Assembly: GCF_033097525.1 (NCBI RefSeq)
Contig: NZ_CP109907.1
Span: forward strand, 6,076,001 to 6,140,000
Source: Sphingobacterium sp. UGAL515B_05
Lineage (GTDB): Bacteria > Bacteroidota > Bacteroidia > Sphingobacteriales > Sphingobacteriaceae
Length of the DNA: 64,000 nt
Direction: 5' to 3'
This document shows, piece after piece, positions 37,986 through 48,000 of the stretch (positions within the stretch are counted from its first letter, which is position 1; the number at the start of each line of letters is the position of its first letter). The position numbers were made by a program, and so were the translations under genes. The notes under the pieces are model-generated. The model ran no database searches and was not told where the DNA came from. It was given only the letters and a program-made list of their open reading frames with translations.

Positions 37986-39758
37986 CTAGTTATTAAAATG
38001 ATAAAACTTCCAGTTTGTCTCATAATCGGGGGTTAACTTCTCGCCCTTGATAATCGCTCTCAACATTTCCATCGGTAGATAATTTTCTTTGATCACACGG
38101 TCATGGAATGCAGCAAATGACATTTTCCCTTGATCTACGACCTCCTCTTTGATACGCATCAATTGCAAGCCGCCTACGAGATAGGCCAGCTGATATAGAG
38201 GATCATAGGAACCTTCAAACGATCTCTTTACTTCACCGTGCGCATTAGCCGACTCAAATCCCACGCGGTTTACCAGATAATCGATGCATTGCTGCGGCGT
38301 CCACTCCCCTAAATGAAATTTAATACTAAAGGTTATTCTTGCACAGCGATGCATGCGCCAAAATAACATCCCGATTCGCTCCTCCGGAGTTTTTGCAAAT
38401 CCCTTGCTATACAGCAGCAATTCCCAGTACAATGTCCATCCTTCCGTCCAAAATGGCGTATTAAAAGCCTCTTCGCGGTAAGGCTTGTAACGCCTATTCA
38501 TGAAATATTGCAGATGATGACCGGGAATCAATTCATGCTGGACTGTGCCACGGGAGAAATAAGGATTATTGCCACGCATACTCATCAGTTTCGCCTGCTG
38601 ATCCATCGTGTTTGTCGGATAGGATATGCTAATTTCCCGTCCGCCTGTAAAAAAGGGGTTGACCCGCTGCCGTTCAGGTGTCATCATGATCATGCCCCAA
38701 GTCTCATCTGCCAGCTCAGGAATAGTCATGAGTTTATTTTGTTCAATAAATTGCTGTGCATCGTTATACAATCTCATGATGAGCTCCGGCTGTTCTCCAA
38801 TGGGTACGTAGGAGTTTTTAACCTTTTCCTGTGCAGCCCGCCAGTCATCGCCGAACCCCATTTCACGGCTCGCTTTCAATAACTCGGCCTCACACCATTT
38901 AAACTCCTGATCAGCCAATTTTAGAAGATCGGCAGCTGTATAACTGATCATTTCTGCTTTGAGCCTTCGGTTTATCTCTTTTTCCCCAATAGGCCAACCA
39001 GCAATCTGGCTATCATCATCAAACACTTTCCAATCACTTTTTGCGGCCAATTTCTCTTTATAATCCGAGAGCTTGCCTTTCACCTGCTGAAATATAGCCG
39101 GTACCCACCAGGTAAATTCAGGGTCGTATCCATTATAGAAATCGAAGGTGCTGGTGATCCTTAAGTCCAGTGAATTTAATAAGGCAACCAGAAAGTTAAC
39201 ATCTGAATAAGGAATATTGGTCTTTTCCTGAAGCGCAGCTATTGACCGATCGATTTCACCGGCGACCAGCGTCAGCTCTTTCGCGACATCTTCTCCTGCC
39301 AGACGCTTCCCCCTACGGCGTTCCTTTTCAAGTGCAAAAATTCGCTGTGCGAAAGGTAAATACACGGATAACCGGTTGTAATTCGACTCATCTTCTTTCA
39401 ATGAAAGCAGATCACTTTTTAGTTTGCGCTTCAGTAAGATAAAATCTACCTGCCCCGATGTTTCGAGTTCTTCATAGGGGAACTTGTCCAGCTTCTTCAA
39501 ATATTCGTTATCCAAACGCTGAAGACGTGCTAACTGTTCGGGCGAAGCGGCAGCCCGCTGATTGCCCCAGCCTTTGGGCATAGGGCCATAAAAATAGTTT
39601 ATCGCCTCAACATCATGCCCATATTGCACAATATAAGGCTCTATAGGAGTTGTATGGTCGTATAATTTCATCTTTTGTGCATGCATGGAGACCGGGAATA
39701 GAAAGAGTAGTCCATAAAACAATGTTTTGGGAGCTATAAAAGAAAAAGAACGATTCAT
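37986..39758 (-). CDS. DUF885 putative exported metallopeptidase
   Basis: A 590-residue DUF885 protein with a signal peptide (cleavage after SMHA in PVSMHAQKM). The HELIPGHHLQYFMNRR motif is an HExxH-like zinc site followed by FWTEGWTLYWELLLYSKGF, whose Glu is the probable third ligand; FxSANAHGEVKRSFEGSY and PLYQLAYLVGGLQ close the domain. Family members are thought to be carboxypeptidases or dipeptidases, but few are characterised. Encoded between the D-hydroxyproline dehydrogenase (31 nt) and permease genes. Perhaps it releases hydroxyproline from dipeptides such as Pro-Hyp, an inference from context. Confidence 0.82.
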   Translation of the reverse strand: MNRSFSFIAPKTLFYGLLFLFPVSMHAQKMKLYDHTTPIEPYIVQYGHDVEAINYFYGPMPKGWGNQRAAASPEQLARLQRLDNEYLKKLDKFPYEELETSGQVDFILLKRKLKSDLLSLKEDESNYNRLSVYLPFAQRIFALEKERRRGKRLAGEDVAKELTLVAGEIDRSIAALQEKTNIPYSDVNFLVALLNSLDLRITSTFDFYNGYDPEFTWWVPAIFQQVKGKLSDYKEKLAAKSDWKVFDDDSQIAGWPIGEKEINRRLKAEMISYTAADLLKLADQEFKWCEAELLKASREMGFGDDWRAAQEKVKNSYVPIGEQPELIMRLYNDAQQFIEQNKLMTIPELADETWGMIMMTPERQRVNPFFTGGREISISYPTNTMDQQAKLMSMRGNNPYFSRGTVQHELIPGHHLQYFMNRRYKPYREEAFNTPFWTEGWTLYWELLLYSKGFAKTPEERIGMLFWRMHRCARITFSIKFHLGEWTPQQCIDYLVNRVGFESANAHGEVKRSFEGSYDPLYQLAYLVGGLQLMRIKEEVVDQGKMSFAAFHDRVIKENYLPMEMLRAIIKGEKLTPDYETNWKFYHFNN

Positions 39759-39789
39759 AATTCGGGTGTTGGTTTACAGCATAATTTTA

Positions 39790-41052
39790 TCAGTCGAAAC
39801 GATCAGGTCTAAAACCAGCGATTTCAGACTCTATTTTCTGTCCTGCCAATAAATCTGCAACAACTTTCCCATAGGCAGGGCCCAAGCTCAAGCCCATCAT
39901 ACCACCCCCACCGGCAACTAGGACATTATCAAATTTTTTCAATCTTCCCAGATAGGGCAATCCATCAGGCGAGCAGGGTCTGTAACCATACCATATTTTT
40001 TCGCTTGGGTAATCGACCTTCAATTCCGGATAATATTTTGGAATGGATTCCACAATTCCGCGGACACGATTTTCATAAATTTTGTCATTTGCTGGTCCCA
40101 ATTCCATCGTACCGCTGAATCGGATCTGGCCATTCATGGGTGTTACAGCAACACGAGCCTCCAGTAATAATGCCGCATGATTCAATGTATTCTCTTTCTC
40201 GGGTTGATACATAAAGGAATACCCTTTTCCCGGCATAAGCGGTGTATTTACGTGCAACTTTGATGTGAGCTGCGGCAAATAAGCGCCACCAGTCAAGACA
40301 AAAGCATCCGCCTGAAAACTCCCTTTGTTGCTGATCGCCTCTTTCACCTTATTTTCGGCTGTTATAAATTTACTGACCTCAGTTTCTTCGAAAAAAGCTA
40401 CGCCTGCGGCTTTCAAATATTGAATCAATTGCCGCATTAACTTTGGTGGATATAATTTTCCGTCACAGCGATAAAGTATAGCACCTAAAACATCCAGCTT
40501 CAGATTAGGCTCCAGTTCTTGAACGGCATTCCCCTCCAAAATATCGACATCAAGTCCAAGATCCTGGGCACGATGGGCCAATTCAATTTCTTCATGCTGC
40601 ATTTCCTTGGATTTATACATCATCAGGATCCCGTTCTGCTTCAGTTCAAAATCAAACCCCTCCTCCTGCGCCAATTCATCATATAATCTGCTGCTGTAAA
40701 GATTCAAATCACGTATTGCAGTCGCATGCTGTTCTACGTGTGAGCGATTAGCATGTTTTAAAAACTTCAATCCCCAATTGATCATTCGTGGATTTAGCGA
40801 AGGCCGTACATAAAAAGGGCTTTTACTATTGAACATCCACTTTATCCCCTGCGCTACAATACCGGGGGCAGCCAAGGGCGTAAAATGACTGGGGACAATC
40901 ATGCCGGCATTGCCATAAGAACAGTTATTGTCCAAGGTATTTTTTTCGAGGATTTTCACATCCCATCCGTCTCTTACAAGGTAATAGGCGGAAGCAAGTC
41001 CTGCAATTCCTGCACCAACGACGACAACCGTACCTCTATTATTTTCTTTCAC
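39790..41052 (-). CDS. FAD-dependent D-amino-acid (cis-4-hydroxy-D-proline) dehydrogenase
   Basis: A 420-residue DadA-like flavoprotein. The N-terminal Rossmann motif GAGIAGLASAYYLVRDGWDVKILEK binds FAD; the C-terminus has YGYRPCSPDGLPYLGRL and GGGMMGLSLGPAYGKVVADL, typical of D-amino-acid dehydrogenases. It follows the hydroxyproline epimerase by 40 nt, so the likely reaction is oxidation of cis-4-hydroxy-D-proline to 1-pyrroline-4-hydroxy-2-carboxylate. It is the single-subunit type. Specificity is deduced from the operon, not from active-site residues. Confidence 0.87.
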   Translation of the reverse strand: MKENNRGTVVVVGAGIAGLASAYYLVRDGWDVKILEKNTLDNNCSYGNAGMIVPSHFTPLAAPGIVAQGIKWMFNSKSPFYVRPSLNPRMINWGLKFLKHANRSHVEQHATAIRDLNLYSSRLYDELAQEEGFDFELKQNGILMMYKSKEMQHEEIELAHRAQDLGLDVDILEGNAVQELEPNLKLDVLGAILYRCDGKLYPPKLMRQLIQYLKAAGVAFFEETEVSKFITAENKVKEAISNKGSFQADAFVLTGGAYLPQLTSKLHVNTPLMPGKGYSFMYQPEKENTLNHAALLLEARVAVTPMNGQIRFSGTMELGPANDKIYENRVRGIVESIPKYYPELKVDYPSEKIWYGYRPCSPDGLPYLGRLKKFDNVLVAGGGGMMGLSLGPAYGKVVADLLAGQKIESEIAGFRPDRFD

Positions 41053-41092
41053 GTTGCTCTTGTCTTATTAATTTTTTAAATCACCTGAACTA

Positions 41093-42091
41093 TTAAATCA
41101 CCTGAAAACCGCCAAAATAAGGATCCTCATCATCCAAAAAAATGGTATTATAGCCTGTTATCCGTGCCCAGCCTTCGATGGATGGGACAATGGCCGGTTT
41201 GCCATCCACGGTTGTTTCAGCCTCAATTTTACCGGTAAATTGTGAACCGATATAACTTTCATGTATAAACTCCATCCCTTTCTTGAGTTTCCCTTTAGCA
41301 TACCATTGCGCCATACGGGCTGATGTACCTGTACCACATGGTGAACGGTCCAATGCATTGTCGCCAACCAGTACTGCATTGCGACCCGACGAGTTGGGTA
41401 GTTTAGGATCCCCTGTCCATTGGATGTGAGTCAATCCATGTATATTAGCATCTTCGGGATGAACAAAAGAATATTTTTCGTTCAGCAGCTGACGGATTAT
41501 TTTTCCATAATGAATGAGCTGGCTGGCTGAATAGGAACTGATATCTTGAAAATTAGTCTGCGGATCAATAATGCCGTAGAAGTTTCCACCGTAGGCAACA
41601 TCGACGCTGATGTTGCCTAGATCCGGGCAATCGACCGTTAAGGCTTCAGCATATAAAAAGGACTTGACGTTCGTAAGCTTTACACTTTTCACCTTAGGTC
41701 CCTCTTGAACATAATCGATATGTACAAGTCCAGCCGGAGTTTCCAGCCTTAATTTTCCGGGAACTTTAGGTTGAACGAGCCCCTCCTCAATGGCAATCGT
41801 CACCGTACCGATCGTTCCATGTCCACACATCGGCAGACAGCCGCTGGTTTCAATGTAAAGGACACCAATATCATTTTGCGGATCAAAGGGCGGATAAAGC
41901 ATACTGCCGCTCATCATGTCATGCCCTCTTGGTTCAAACATCAATCCCATACGGATCCAATCGTACTCACGTATAAAATGCAACCTGCGCTCCATCATGG
42001 AATTCCCCTGTAATAATGGGGCTCCTCCTGCCACCAATCGAACGGGACAACCACAGGTATGCGAATCAATGCAAAAAAAAGTCTTCTTCAT
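41093..42091 (-). CDS. 4-hydroxyproline 2-epimerase (proline racemase family)
   Basis: A 332-residue proline-racemase-family enzyme that converts trans-4-hydroxy-L-proline to cis-4-hydroxy-D-proline. Both catalytic cysteines are present: Cys89 in LPMCGHGTIG and Cys252 in DRSPCGTGTSARM. A Cys/Cys pair distinguishes epimerases from the Thr-containing trans-3-hydroxyproline dehydratases. The N-terminus FFCIDSHTCGCPVRLV and RGHDMMSGSMLYPPF are the family fingerprint. First pathway step; the dehydrogenase lies 40 nt downstream, the aldehyde dehydrogenase 35 nt upstream. Proline racemase is less likely given the other pathway genes. Confidence 0.93.
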   Translation of the reverse strand: MKKTFFCIDSHTCGCPVRLVAGGAPLLQGNSMMERRLHFIREYDWIRMGLMFEPRGHDMMSGSMLYPPFDPQNDIGVLYIETSGCLPMCGHGTIGTVTIAIEEGLVQPKVPGKLRLETPAGLVHIDYVQEGPKVKSVKLTNVKSFLYAEALTVDCPDLGNISVDVAYGGNFYGIIDPQTNFQDISSYSASQLIHYGKIIRQLLNEKYSFVHPEDANIHGLTHIQWTGDPKLPNSSGRNAVLVGDNALDRSPCGTGTSARMAQWYAKGKLKKGMEFIHESYIGSQFTGKIEAETTVDGKPAIVPSIEGWARITGYNTIFLDDEDPYFGGFQVI

Positions 42092-42126
42092 TTCTGATCA
42101 CTTGTTTATATGGTCATTTGTTTCTA

Positions 42127-43599
42127 TTATGCTTTAGTCCATTGCTGGTTGACCAAACGGTCAATTTGTAATGGGTTTCCGTCTTGTAGTTCTTTAGGCA
42201 AAAATTCATTTGGCCAATTTTGAAAACTAATGGGGCGAATAAAGCGCTTTACCGCATCGGCCCCTACAGAAGTAAAACGCGCATCTGTGGTTGCCGGATA
42301 CGGTCCGCCATGATGCATAGCATACTGTACTTCAACCCCAGTTGGCATACCCTGAAACAAAAGCCTTCCGCATTTGTCCTGTGCAATTGAAAAGAGTGCC
42401 TGGCATTCGCGGATGTCCTGCGCCGATGCCGCAAAAGTGATGGTTATCTGTCCTTCGAGCTGCTCCATTACATTTTTCATTTCATTGAGGTCCGCACAGG
42501 ATATAATTAGCCCAAAAGGTCCAAAAACCTCTTCCAATAACTTAGGATTAGCCAAAACTTGGCTTGCTTCCGCCTCAGCAAGCAGGGCCTGCGCAAAATC
42601 TTGCGCTGTATTATCCTGCCCTTCTTCCAATATACTGACACCATCGTATTGAACCATTTCCCCTTTTAAACGGTTGTAGCTATCCAATATTCCTGCGTGC
42701 AGCATTTTGCCGGTAGAAGCAGCTTGAAGTTCCTTCTTCAACTCCGCTTTAAATCGATCCAGCTGTTCGCCGCCGACACTTACTAAAACACCTGGATTGG
42801 TACAAAATTGGCCAACACCTAAAAGCAGTGAGGCAATATACTGCTTAGCAAAAGGTTCCAGATTATTCCCTAAGTAGTCCGGTAAAAGAAAAACCGGATT
42901 TACGCTCCCCATTTCGGCAAATACAGGAATAGGATCAGGTCTTGACTGGCCCAGGTCAAATAAAGCTTTCCCGCCACGGAAAGAACCTGTAAATGCGACT
43001 GCTTTTACGAATCTGTGGCGGACCAATTGTTGTCCAGCAGCAAATGAATCCGACAACACATGATTAAAAACGCCACTTGGGGCTCCTTGTTTTGAAATCG
43101 CCCGATCAATAGCGTCAGCCATTAATTGCGAAGTTTTAAGATGAGCGGGATGTGCTTTTACGATAACCGAACAGCCGGCACCAATGGCACTGGCTGTATC
43201 CCCACCTGCCGTTGAAAAAGCAAAAGGAAAGTTGCTTGCGCCAAAAACCACAACAGGACCTAGCCCTTTATTATACTTCCGTAAATCAAATTGACCATTT
43301 GGGTCACGATCTATCCGTGCTTCACTGTATAAACCAGTTCGCACAGCATCGGCATATCGACGCCATTGATTGACCGTTCTCGCTTTTTCACCTTGCAGTC
43401 TACCCAAAGGAAGGGCCGTTTCCAGATGGGCCGTTTCAATCAGGATGTCTCCCAATGCCTCAATTTCAGCGGCAATGGCATACATCAATTCCGCCCGTTC
43501 AATGACATCAGTTTTTTGAAGAAACTGAAATCCAGCCTCCGCCTGTTTTACGACGTAATCAATCTCATTTTCGTTTCTATCCATTCCTTTTGTTTTCAT
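42127..43599 (-). CDS. 2,5-dioxovalerate (alpha-ketoglutarate semialdehyde) dehydrogenase
   Basis: A 490-residue aldehyde dehydrogenase, the last step from hydroxyproline: 2,5-dioxopentanoate + NAD(P)+ to 2-oxoglutarate. The general-base Glu is in FAEMGSVNPVFLLP and the catalytic Cys in GQFCTNPGVLV. VVVFGASNFPFAFSTAGGDTASAIGAGCSVIVKAHPAH is the KGSADH-type coenzyme region, different from betaine or succinate semialdehyde enzymes. C-terminal GGPYPATTDARFTSVG, YAMHHG also fit the family. It has no signal peptide and is cytoplasmic. 154 nt separate it from the deaminase gene upstream. Confidence 0.93.
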   Translation of the reverse strand: MKTKGMDRNENEIDYVVKQAEAGFQFLQKTDVIERAELMYAIAAEIEALGDILIETAHLETALPLGRLQGEKARTVNQWRRYADAVRTGLYSEARIDRDPNGQFDLRKYNKGLGPVVVFGASNFPFAFSTAGGDTASAIGAGCSVIVKAHPAHLKTSQLMADAIDRAISKQGAPSGVFNHVLSDSFAAGQQLVRHRFVKAVAFTGSFRGGKALFDLGQSRPDPIPVFAEMGSVNPVFLLPDYLGNNLEPFAKQYIASLLLGVGQFCTNPGVLVSVGGEQLDRFKAELKKELQAASTGKMLHAGILDSYNRLKGEMVQYDGVSILEEGQDNTAQDFAQALLAEAEASQVLANPKLLEEVFGPFGLIISCADLNEMKNVMEQLEGQITITFAASAQDIRECQALFSIAQDKCGRLLFQGMPTGVEVQYAMHHGGPYPATTDARFTSVGADAVKRFIRPISFQNWPNEFLPKELQDGNPLQIDRLVNQQWTKA

Positions 43600-43718
43600 T
43601 GTAAGTATCTATCTTCAAAAATCAATAAAAACCTTCCTGATATCTTTATTCCTTGCGGCTTTAAATATAATAAGAAGGTCCTTTTCGCTTATTTTTACCC
43701 GGTCCTAAAAAGGAAATT

Positions 43719-43747
43719 TTCTGAACCTTCGTCCAGAAAGTTCAGAA
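43719..43747 (-). other. Inverted repeat between deaminase and aldehyde dehydrogenase genes
   Basis: TTCTGAAC / GTTCAGAA, 8-bp arms with a 13-nt spacer, 7 nt after the deaminase stop codon. On the minus strand it is followed by AATTTCC, too few T for a strong terminator. Possibly an attenuator or RNA stability hairpin in the 154-nt gap inside the operon. Confidence 0.4.
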
Positions 43748-43753
43748 GCATTC

Positions 43754-44653
43754 CTATAATTGTGGTCTAGTTGCGATTGAATCTGCAATAATTTTTTTAA
43801 CACGTTGTTCTTCCTCGCCGATCAATGGCAATCTGGGAGCGCGTGTATAAGGTGTTGAAATTCCTTCTGCTGTCGCCGCCAATTTAATATATTGGACCAA
43901 TTTAGGATGAATATCCAATTCCAATAAAGGCATAAACCAACGGTATATTTCTACAGCTTTACTGTACTCGCCAGCCTTTACAAGATCGTACATGGCCACA
44001 GTTTCTCTTGGAAATGCGTCGACCAGTCCAGCAACTAAACCATCAGCCCCTAACATCAAAGACTCAAGCCCCAACGTATCTACACCAGCCATAATCTTTA
44101 ATCGATCACCAAAACGATTTTTCAAACGCGTGATATTTGTTAAATCTCGTGTAGACTCTTTCACTGCCTGAATATTTGGTTCCAATAAGAGTTCCTCAAA
44201 CATATCCAGCGATACATAAGTACTATAGTCAACAGGGTTGTTATAGATTAAGATTGGCAATTTGGTGCTTTGTGCAACAGCACGAAAATAAGCGACCGCT
44301 TCTCTATCATCAGCTCTATAGCGCATCGGTGGCAATAACATCAAACCATCTGCGCCCAATTCTTCACTAGTCTGGGCCACTTTGATCGCTGCAGCAGTTG
44401 TATTTTCGGCAATATTTAGCAACACCGGTACACGTCCATTAACAAGTTTCAACGCATATGTCAATAAATCATACTTTTCTTCTGTACTCAAAACACTTGC
44501 TTCACCCAATGATCCAGCGATAATCAAACCGTGAACACCTCCATCCAATTGTGCTTCAATGTTTTTACCAAACATATCAAAATCCAAATTTCCATTTTCA
44601 TCAAATGGTGATAACATTGCAGGATAAATTCCTTCCCATTTAAATTGTGCCAT
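43754..44653 (-). CDS. DHDPS-family 1-pyrroline-4-hydroxy-2-carboxylate deaminase
   Basis: A 299-residue class I aldolase-fold enzyme of the DapA/NAL family. The Schiff-base Lys165 lies in IQAVKESTRD and Tyr137 in LIYNNPVDYST; the GSLGEASVLS segment corresponds to the substrate carboxylate loop. In a hydroxyproline operon the expected reaction is deamination of 1-pyrroline-4-hydroxy-2-carboxylate to 2,5-dioxopentanoate. First gene of the operon (44653 to 34337); housekeeping DapA is less likely because no lysine genes are near. The start is the ATG of MAQFKWEGIYPAMLSPF. Confidence 0.9.
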   Translation of the reverse strand: MAQFKWEGIYPAMLSPFDENGNLDFDMFGKNIEAQLDGGVHGLIIAGSLGEASVLSTEEKYDLLTYALKLVNGRVPVLLNIAENTTAAAIKVAQTSEELGADGLMLLPPMRYRADDREAVAYFRAVAQSTKLPILIYNNPVDYSTYVSLDMFEELLLEPNIQAVKESTRDLTNITRLKNRFGDRLKIMAGVDTLGLESLMLGADGLVAGLVDAFPRETVAMYDLVKAGEYSKAVEIYRWFMPLLELDIHPKLVQYIKLAATAEGISTPYTRAPRLPLIGEEEQRVKKIIADSIATRPQL

Positions 44654-44681
44654 AGCGTATTATTTTAATATTTCTTTATCA

Positions 44682-44748
44682 CAAATCTATTTGGAATAGC
44701 GAGGTCAATCTTCTTATGAATTAATCAACACTGACCTAATATTGACCT
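44682..44748 (-). promoter_or_regulatory. Hydroxyproline operon promoter with three AGGTCA half-sites
   Basis: A -7 box TAGATTTG on the minus strand (44689-44682) lies 29 nt before the deaminase ATG. Upstream are TGACCT at 44732-44737 and 44743-44748 (direct repeat, 11-bp period) and its complement AGGTCA at 44702-44707. Direct half-sites upstream of the promoter fit an AraC-type activator. The rest of 44749-44999 holds no recognised gene. Confidence 0.5.
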
Positions 44749-44999
44749 TTTCTAGTAAACACAACTCATGAAGAAGCGGAAGAATGGCTTTCTAATTTTA
44801 AATACAGATTTATAACTTATTTCAGCAAAACTTCGGATTAATGCTTTTAACGTTGAAATTTGATTTCAGTAACTTAAATGTAAGTTCAACATTTATAACA
44901 AGATTTACAAAAAATAGCATGTAAAAGATATATATACATGTTTATCGGCGTAAAATTCTGACAGCTATTATGGAATGAATAGCTGCAGATTAGAAATAA

Positions 45000-45031
45000 C
45001 AAAGGTTGCACTGTCTGACAGGCAACCTTTG
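45000..45031 (-). terminator. Hairpin terminator of the metal efflux operon
   Basis: Perfect 10-bp inverted repeat (CAAAGGTTGC at 45000-45009, GCAACCTTTG at 45022-45031), 12-nt loop, 29 nt after the RND pump stop codon. The following minus-strand sequence (TTATTTCTAATC) is only moderately T-rich. Confidence 0.65.
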
Positions 45032-45060
45032 TATCGTATATAATAATTAAAAATGGGTAA

Positions 45061-48000
45061 CTAATCGCGGCTCTCCTTTTTATAAGAGAAGTAAAAAACG
45101 ATTGGCAGTACGGAAAACGATAGAATCATACAAATAATCAATCCGCCGACAATCATAATAGCCAAGGGTTTTTGGATTTCAGATCCCATTCCGTTTGAAA
45201 GTGCAGCCGGCAACAGTCCCATTGCCCCCATTAACGCAATCATTAGGATGGGTCTGATCCGGCTTTTTACAGCTTCATAAATAGCGGGTTTCAAGCTCAT
45301 TTTATTCAACAGATTTTCTTTCATTATCCCTATTAAAACAATGCCGTCAATCGTGGCTACGCCAAAGAGAATAATAAATCCGATACCCGCCGAAATTCCA
45401 AATGTTGTCCCAGTAACCCACAGCGATACAAAACCGCCTATAAAAGCAAATGCCAGTGTCAGCGAAGAGATCAACGTATCTTTGACGTTGCCAAAATTGG
45501 CATACAGCAAGAGTAAAATCAAAATAAGAGAAATTGGCACAACATTCATCAACTGTTTTGTAGCCCGTTCCTTGCTTTCGAATTCTCCGGCCCACACGAC
45601 CTTATAAGATTTGGGCAATTTAACATCTTTTTCTATTTGTTTTTTTGCATCTGTAATTGTACTTCCCAAATCCCGCCCTTCAATGTTGAAGCCAACACCG
45701 ATATAACGGGAATTGCCCTCTCTGTAAATAAATGCCGGACCGGTATGATAATCTATTGTTGCGATCTCCCGAAGCGGTACTTTCTGATCATTCATTGTGG
45801 GAATGATGATATTTCCGATCTTCTCAGGATTATCACGATACGATTTTTGGAAGCGGAGACGTACATCAAAGATGCGTTCGTTTTCATAGAAATGTGTCAC
45901 AGATTGCCCGCCGATAGTCATTTCGATCACAGATTGCACATCCTTGGTCGAAACACCATATTTGGCCATTTTTGAATCATGCAGCTGAATCCTTAGTTCA
46001 GGCAAACCGATATTTTTGAAAACATTGATGTCCGTAATACCGTTCACCTTTTTAAGTGATTCGGCAAACTTATTGGCTTTATTTTCTAAATCTTGCAAAT
46101 TCTCACCAAAAATTTTGATGACCAGCGGACTTTTTACTCCAGCTACGTACTCCTCTACATTATCCTGGATCGGCTGGCTAAAACCAAAATTTATTCCCGG
46201 AAAAGTCTGTAGACTATCCCGCATCTGACTGATCAATTTCTCTTTTGACAGCTTTCTTTTCCACTCGCCTTCGGGTTTCAATTCAATATTGAATTCAATA
46301 TTGAAAAAACCGGTTGGATCTGTACCATCATTGGGGCGGCCTGTTTGCGTCATGATAAAATCAATCTCGTCAAATTGCTTCATCAATTTTGCTTTCATGG
46401 TTTTGGTCAGCTTCACAGATTCCTCCAGGTTGACACTATTGGGTAAGGTTGCGCGGACATAAATTGCACCTTCATTCAGTTTCGGAAGAAACTCTGAGCC
46501 ATAATGGCTAAACCGAAAAATACAGACGAGCAAAGCTGCAATAAAAATCGACAATGTCCATTTTGGATGGTCGAAAGCTTTCCTAAAACCTTTAAAAATG
46601 GCATTGCGGCTGACCTTGGTGATCTTATTCTCATCTTCTTTGATATTCTTTTTCAATAAGTATTTACACATCGCGGGCACATAGGTCAAACTCAGGATCA
46701 AGGAACCCAACAAGGCATAACCGAGCGTAAAAGCCAACGGTGAGAACATCTTTCCTTCCACCTTTTGAAAAGAGAAAATCGGCGTCAATGCGACAATCAA
46801 GATCAGTAGGGCAAAAAAGATATAGCCTGCTACAGAGCCGGCACTTTTCTTAATGATTCCTAGTTTGGAGATTTTATTAAAGCGTTCCGTCCCGAGCCGA
46901 TGAGCCTCTTTTTCCAAAGAGACAAAAACAGTCTCCACGATGACCAGCGTTCCTTCGAGCAACAATCCGAAGTCCAATGCCCCCATGGAAATCAAATTTG
47001 CAGGGAGCCCCTGTATTTTCAAACAAATAATCGCAAATAGGAAGGCCAATGGGATCACCGATGCAACGATAAAGGTTGTCTTCCAATTGTTTAAAAAGAT
47101 AAAGACAATAATCGAAACCAGAAGAACTCCTTCTATCAGGTTTTTGGAAACCGTATGCACGGTATTATTTACCAGTTTTGTGCGATCAATAACGGGTTCA
47201 ATCTTGACATTTGCAGGTAAAATACGTTCATTCAGCTCCGCTATTTTTTCTTTTAACTTTGTCACAACTGCAGATGGATTTTCTCCCCTGAGCATAATGA
47301 CGATTCCCTGGACAAGATCATCTTCCTGGTTGAGTCCCACCTGCCCAAGTCGCGGTTTTGCCCCCAGTTCGATTTCGGCTACATGCTTGACTAAAATCGG
47401 TGTATTGCCGACCACCTTGATCAAAATATTACCGATATCATCAATCTTATCCAATAGGCCTACCCCACGCACAACATAGGCTTGATTTCCTTTCTGGATC
47501 ACATCGCCCCCCACATTGATATTCGAACGCGAAACGGCTTCATAAACATCCAGTGGCGATAGGTTATAATTGGCCAATTCTGTTGGATTGATCTTTATTT
47601 CGTAGATCTTTTCCTCGCCCCCGAAACTGACGACATCCGCCACGCCGGGCACACCGACAAGCTCCCGTTCAATCACCCAATCCTGAATAGCGGAGACTTC
47701 CTTGATCGGAAGATTACTCTTGATAACATAACGAAAAATTTCTCCTGTCGCACCAGATGGTGGTTCGATGGAGCTTTCGGCCCCTTCTGGTAAATCAATG
47801 GAGCGCATCTTATTACCCGCATATTGCTGCGCATAGAAATCCGCTACCCCATCCTCAAACTGAATTGTTACCACAGATAGACCAAACAAAGAGATAGATC
47901 TTACATCCGTCTTCTTTGGAATGGTATTCATTTCTTTTGTAACAGGCAGTGTAACGAACTTTTCTATTTCTTCAGCACTGCGCCCGGGCCACTGCGTGAT

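Noticed and set aside
41093..42091. Proline racemase or trans-3-hydroxyproline dehydratase instead of 4-Hyp epimerase
   Set aside because: Both catalytic Cys are present, excluding the dehydratase; the surrounding pathway genes favour hydroxyproline over proline.
43754..44653. Housekeeping dihydrodipicolinate synthase DapA
   Set aside because: Sits at the head of the hydroxyproline operon; no lysine biosynthesis gene is near.
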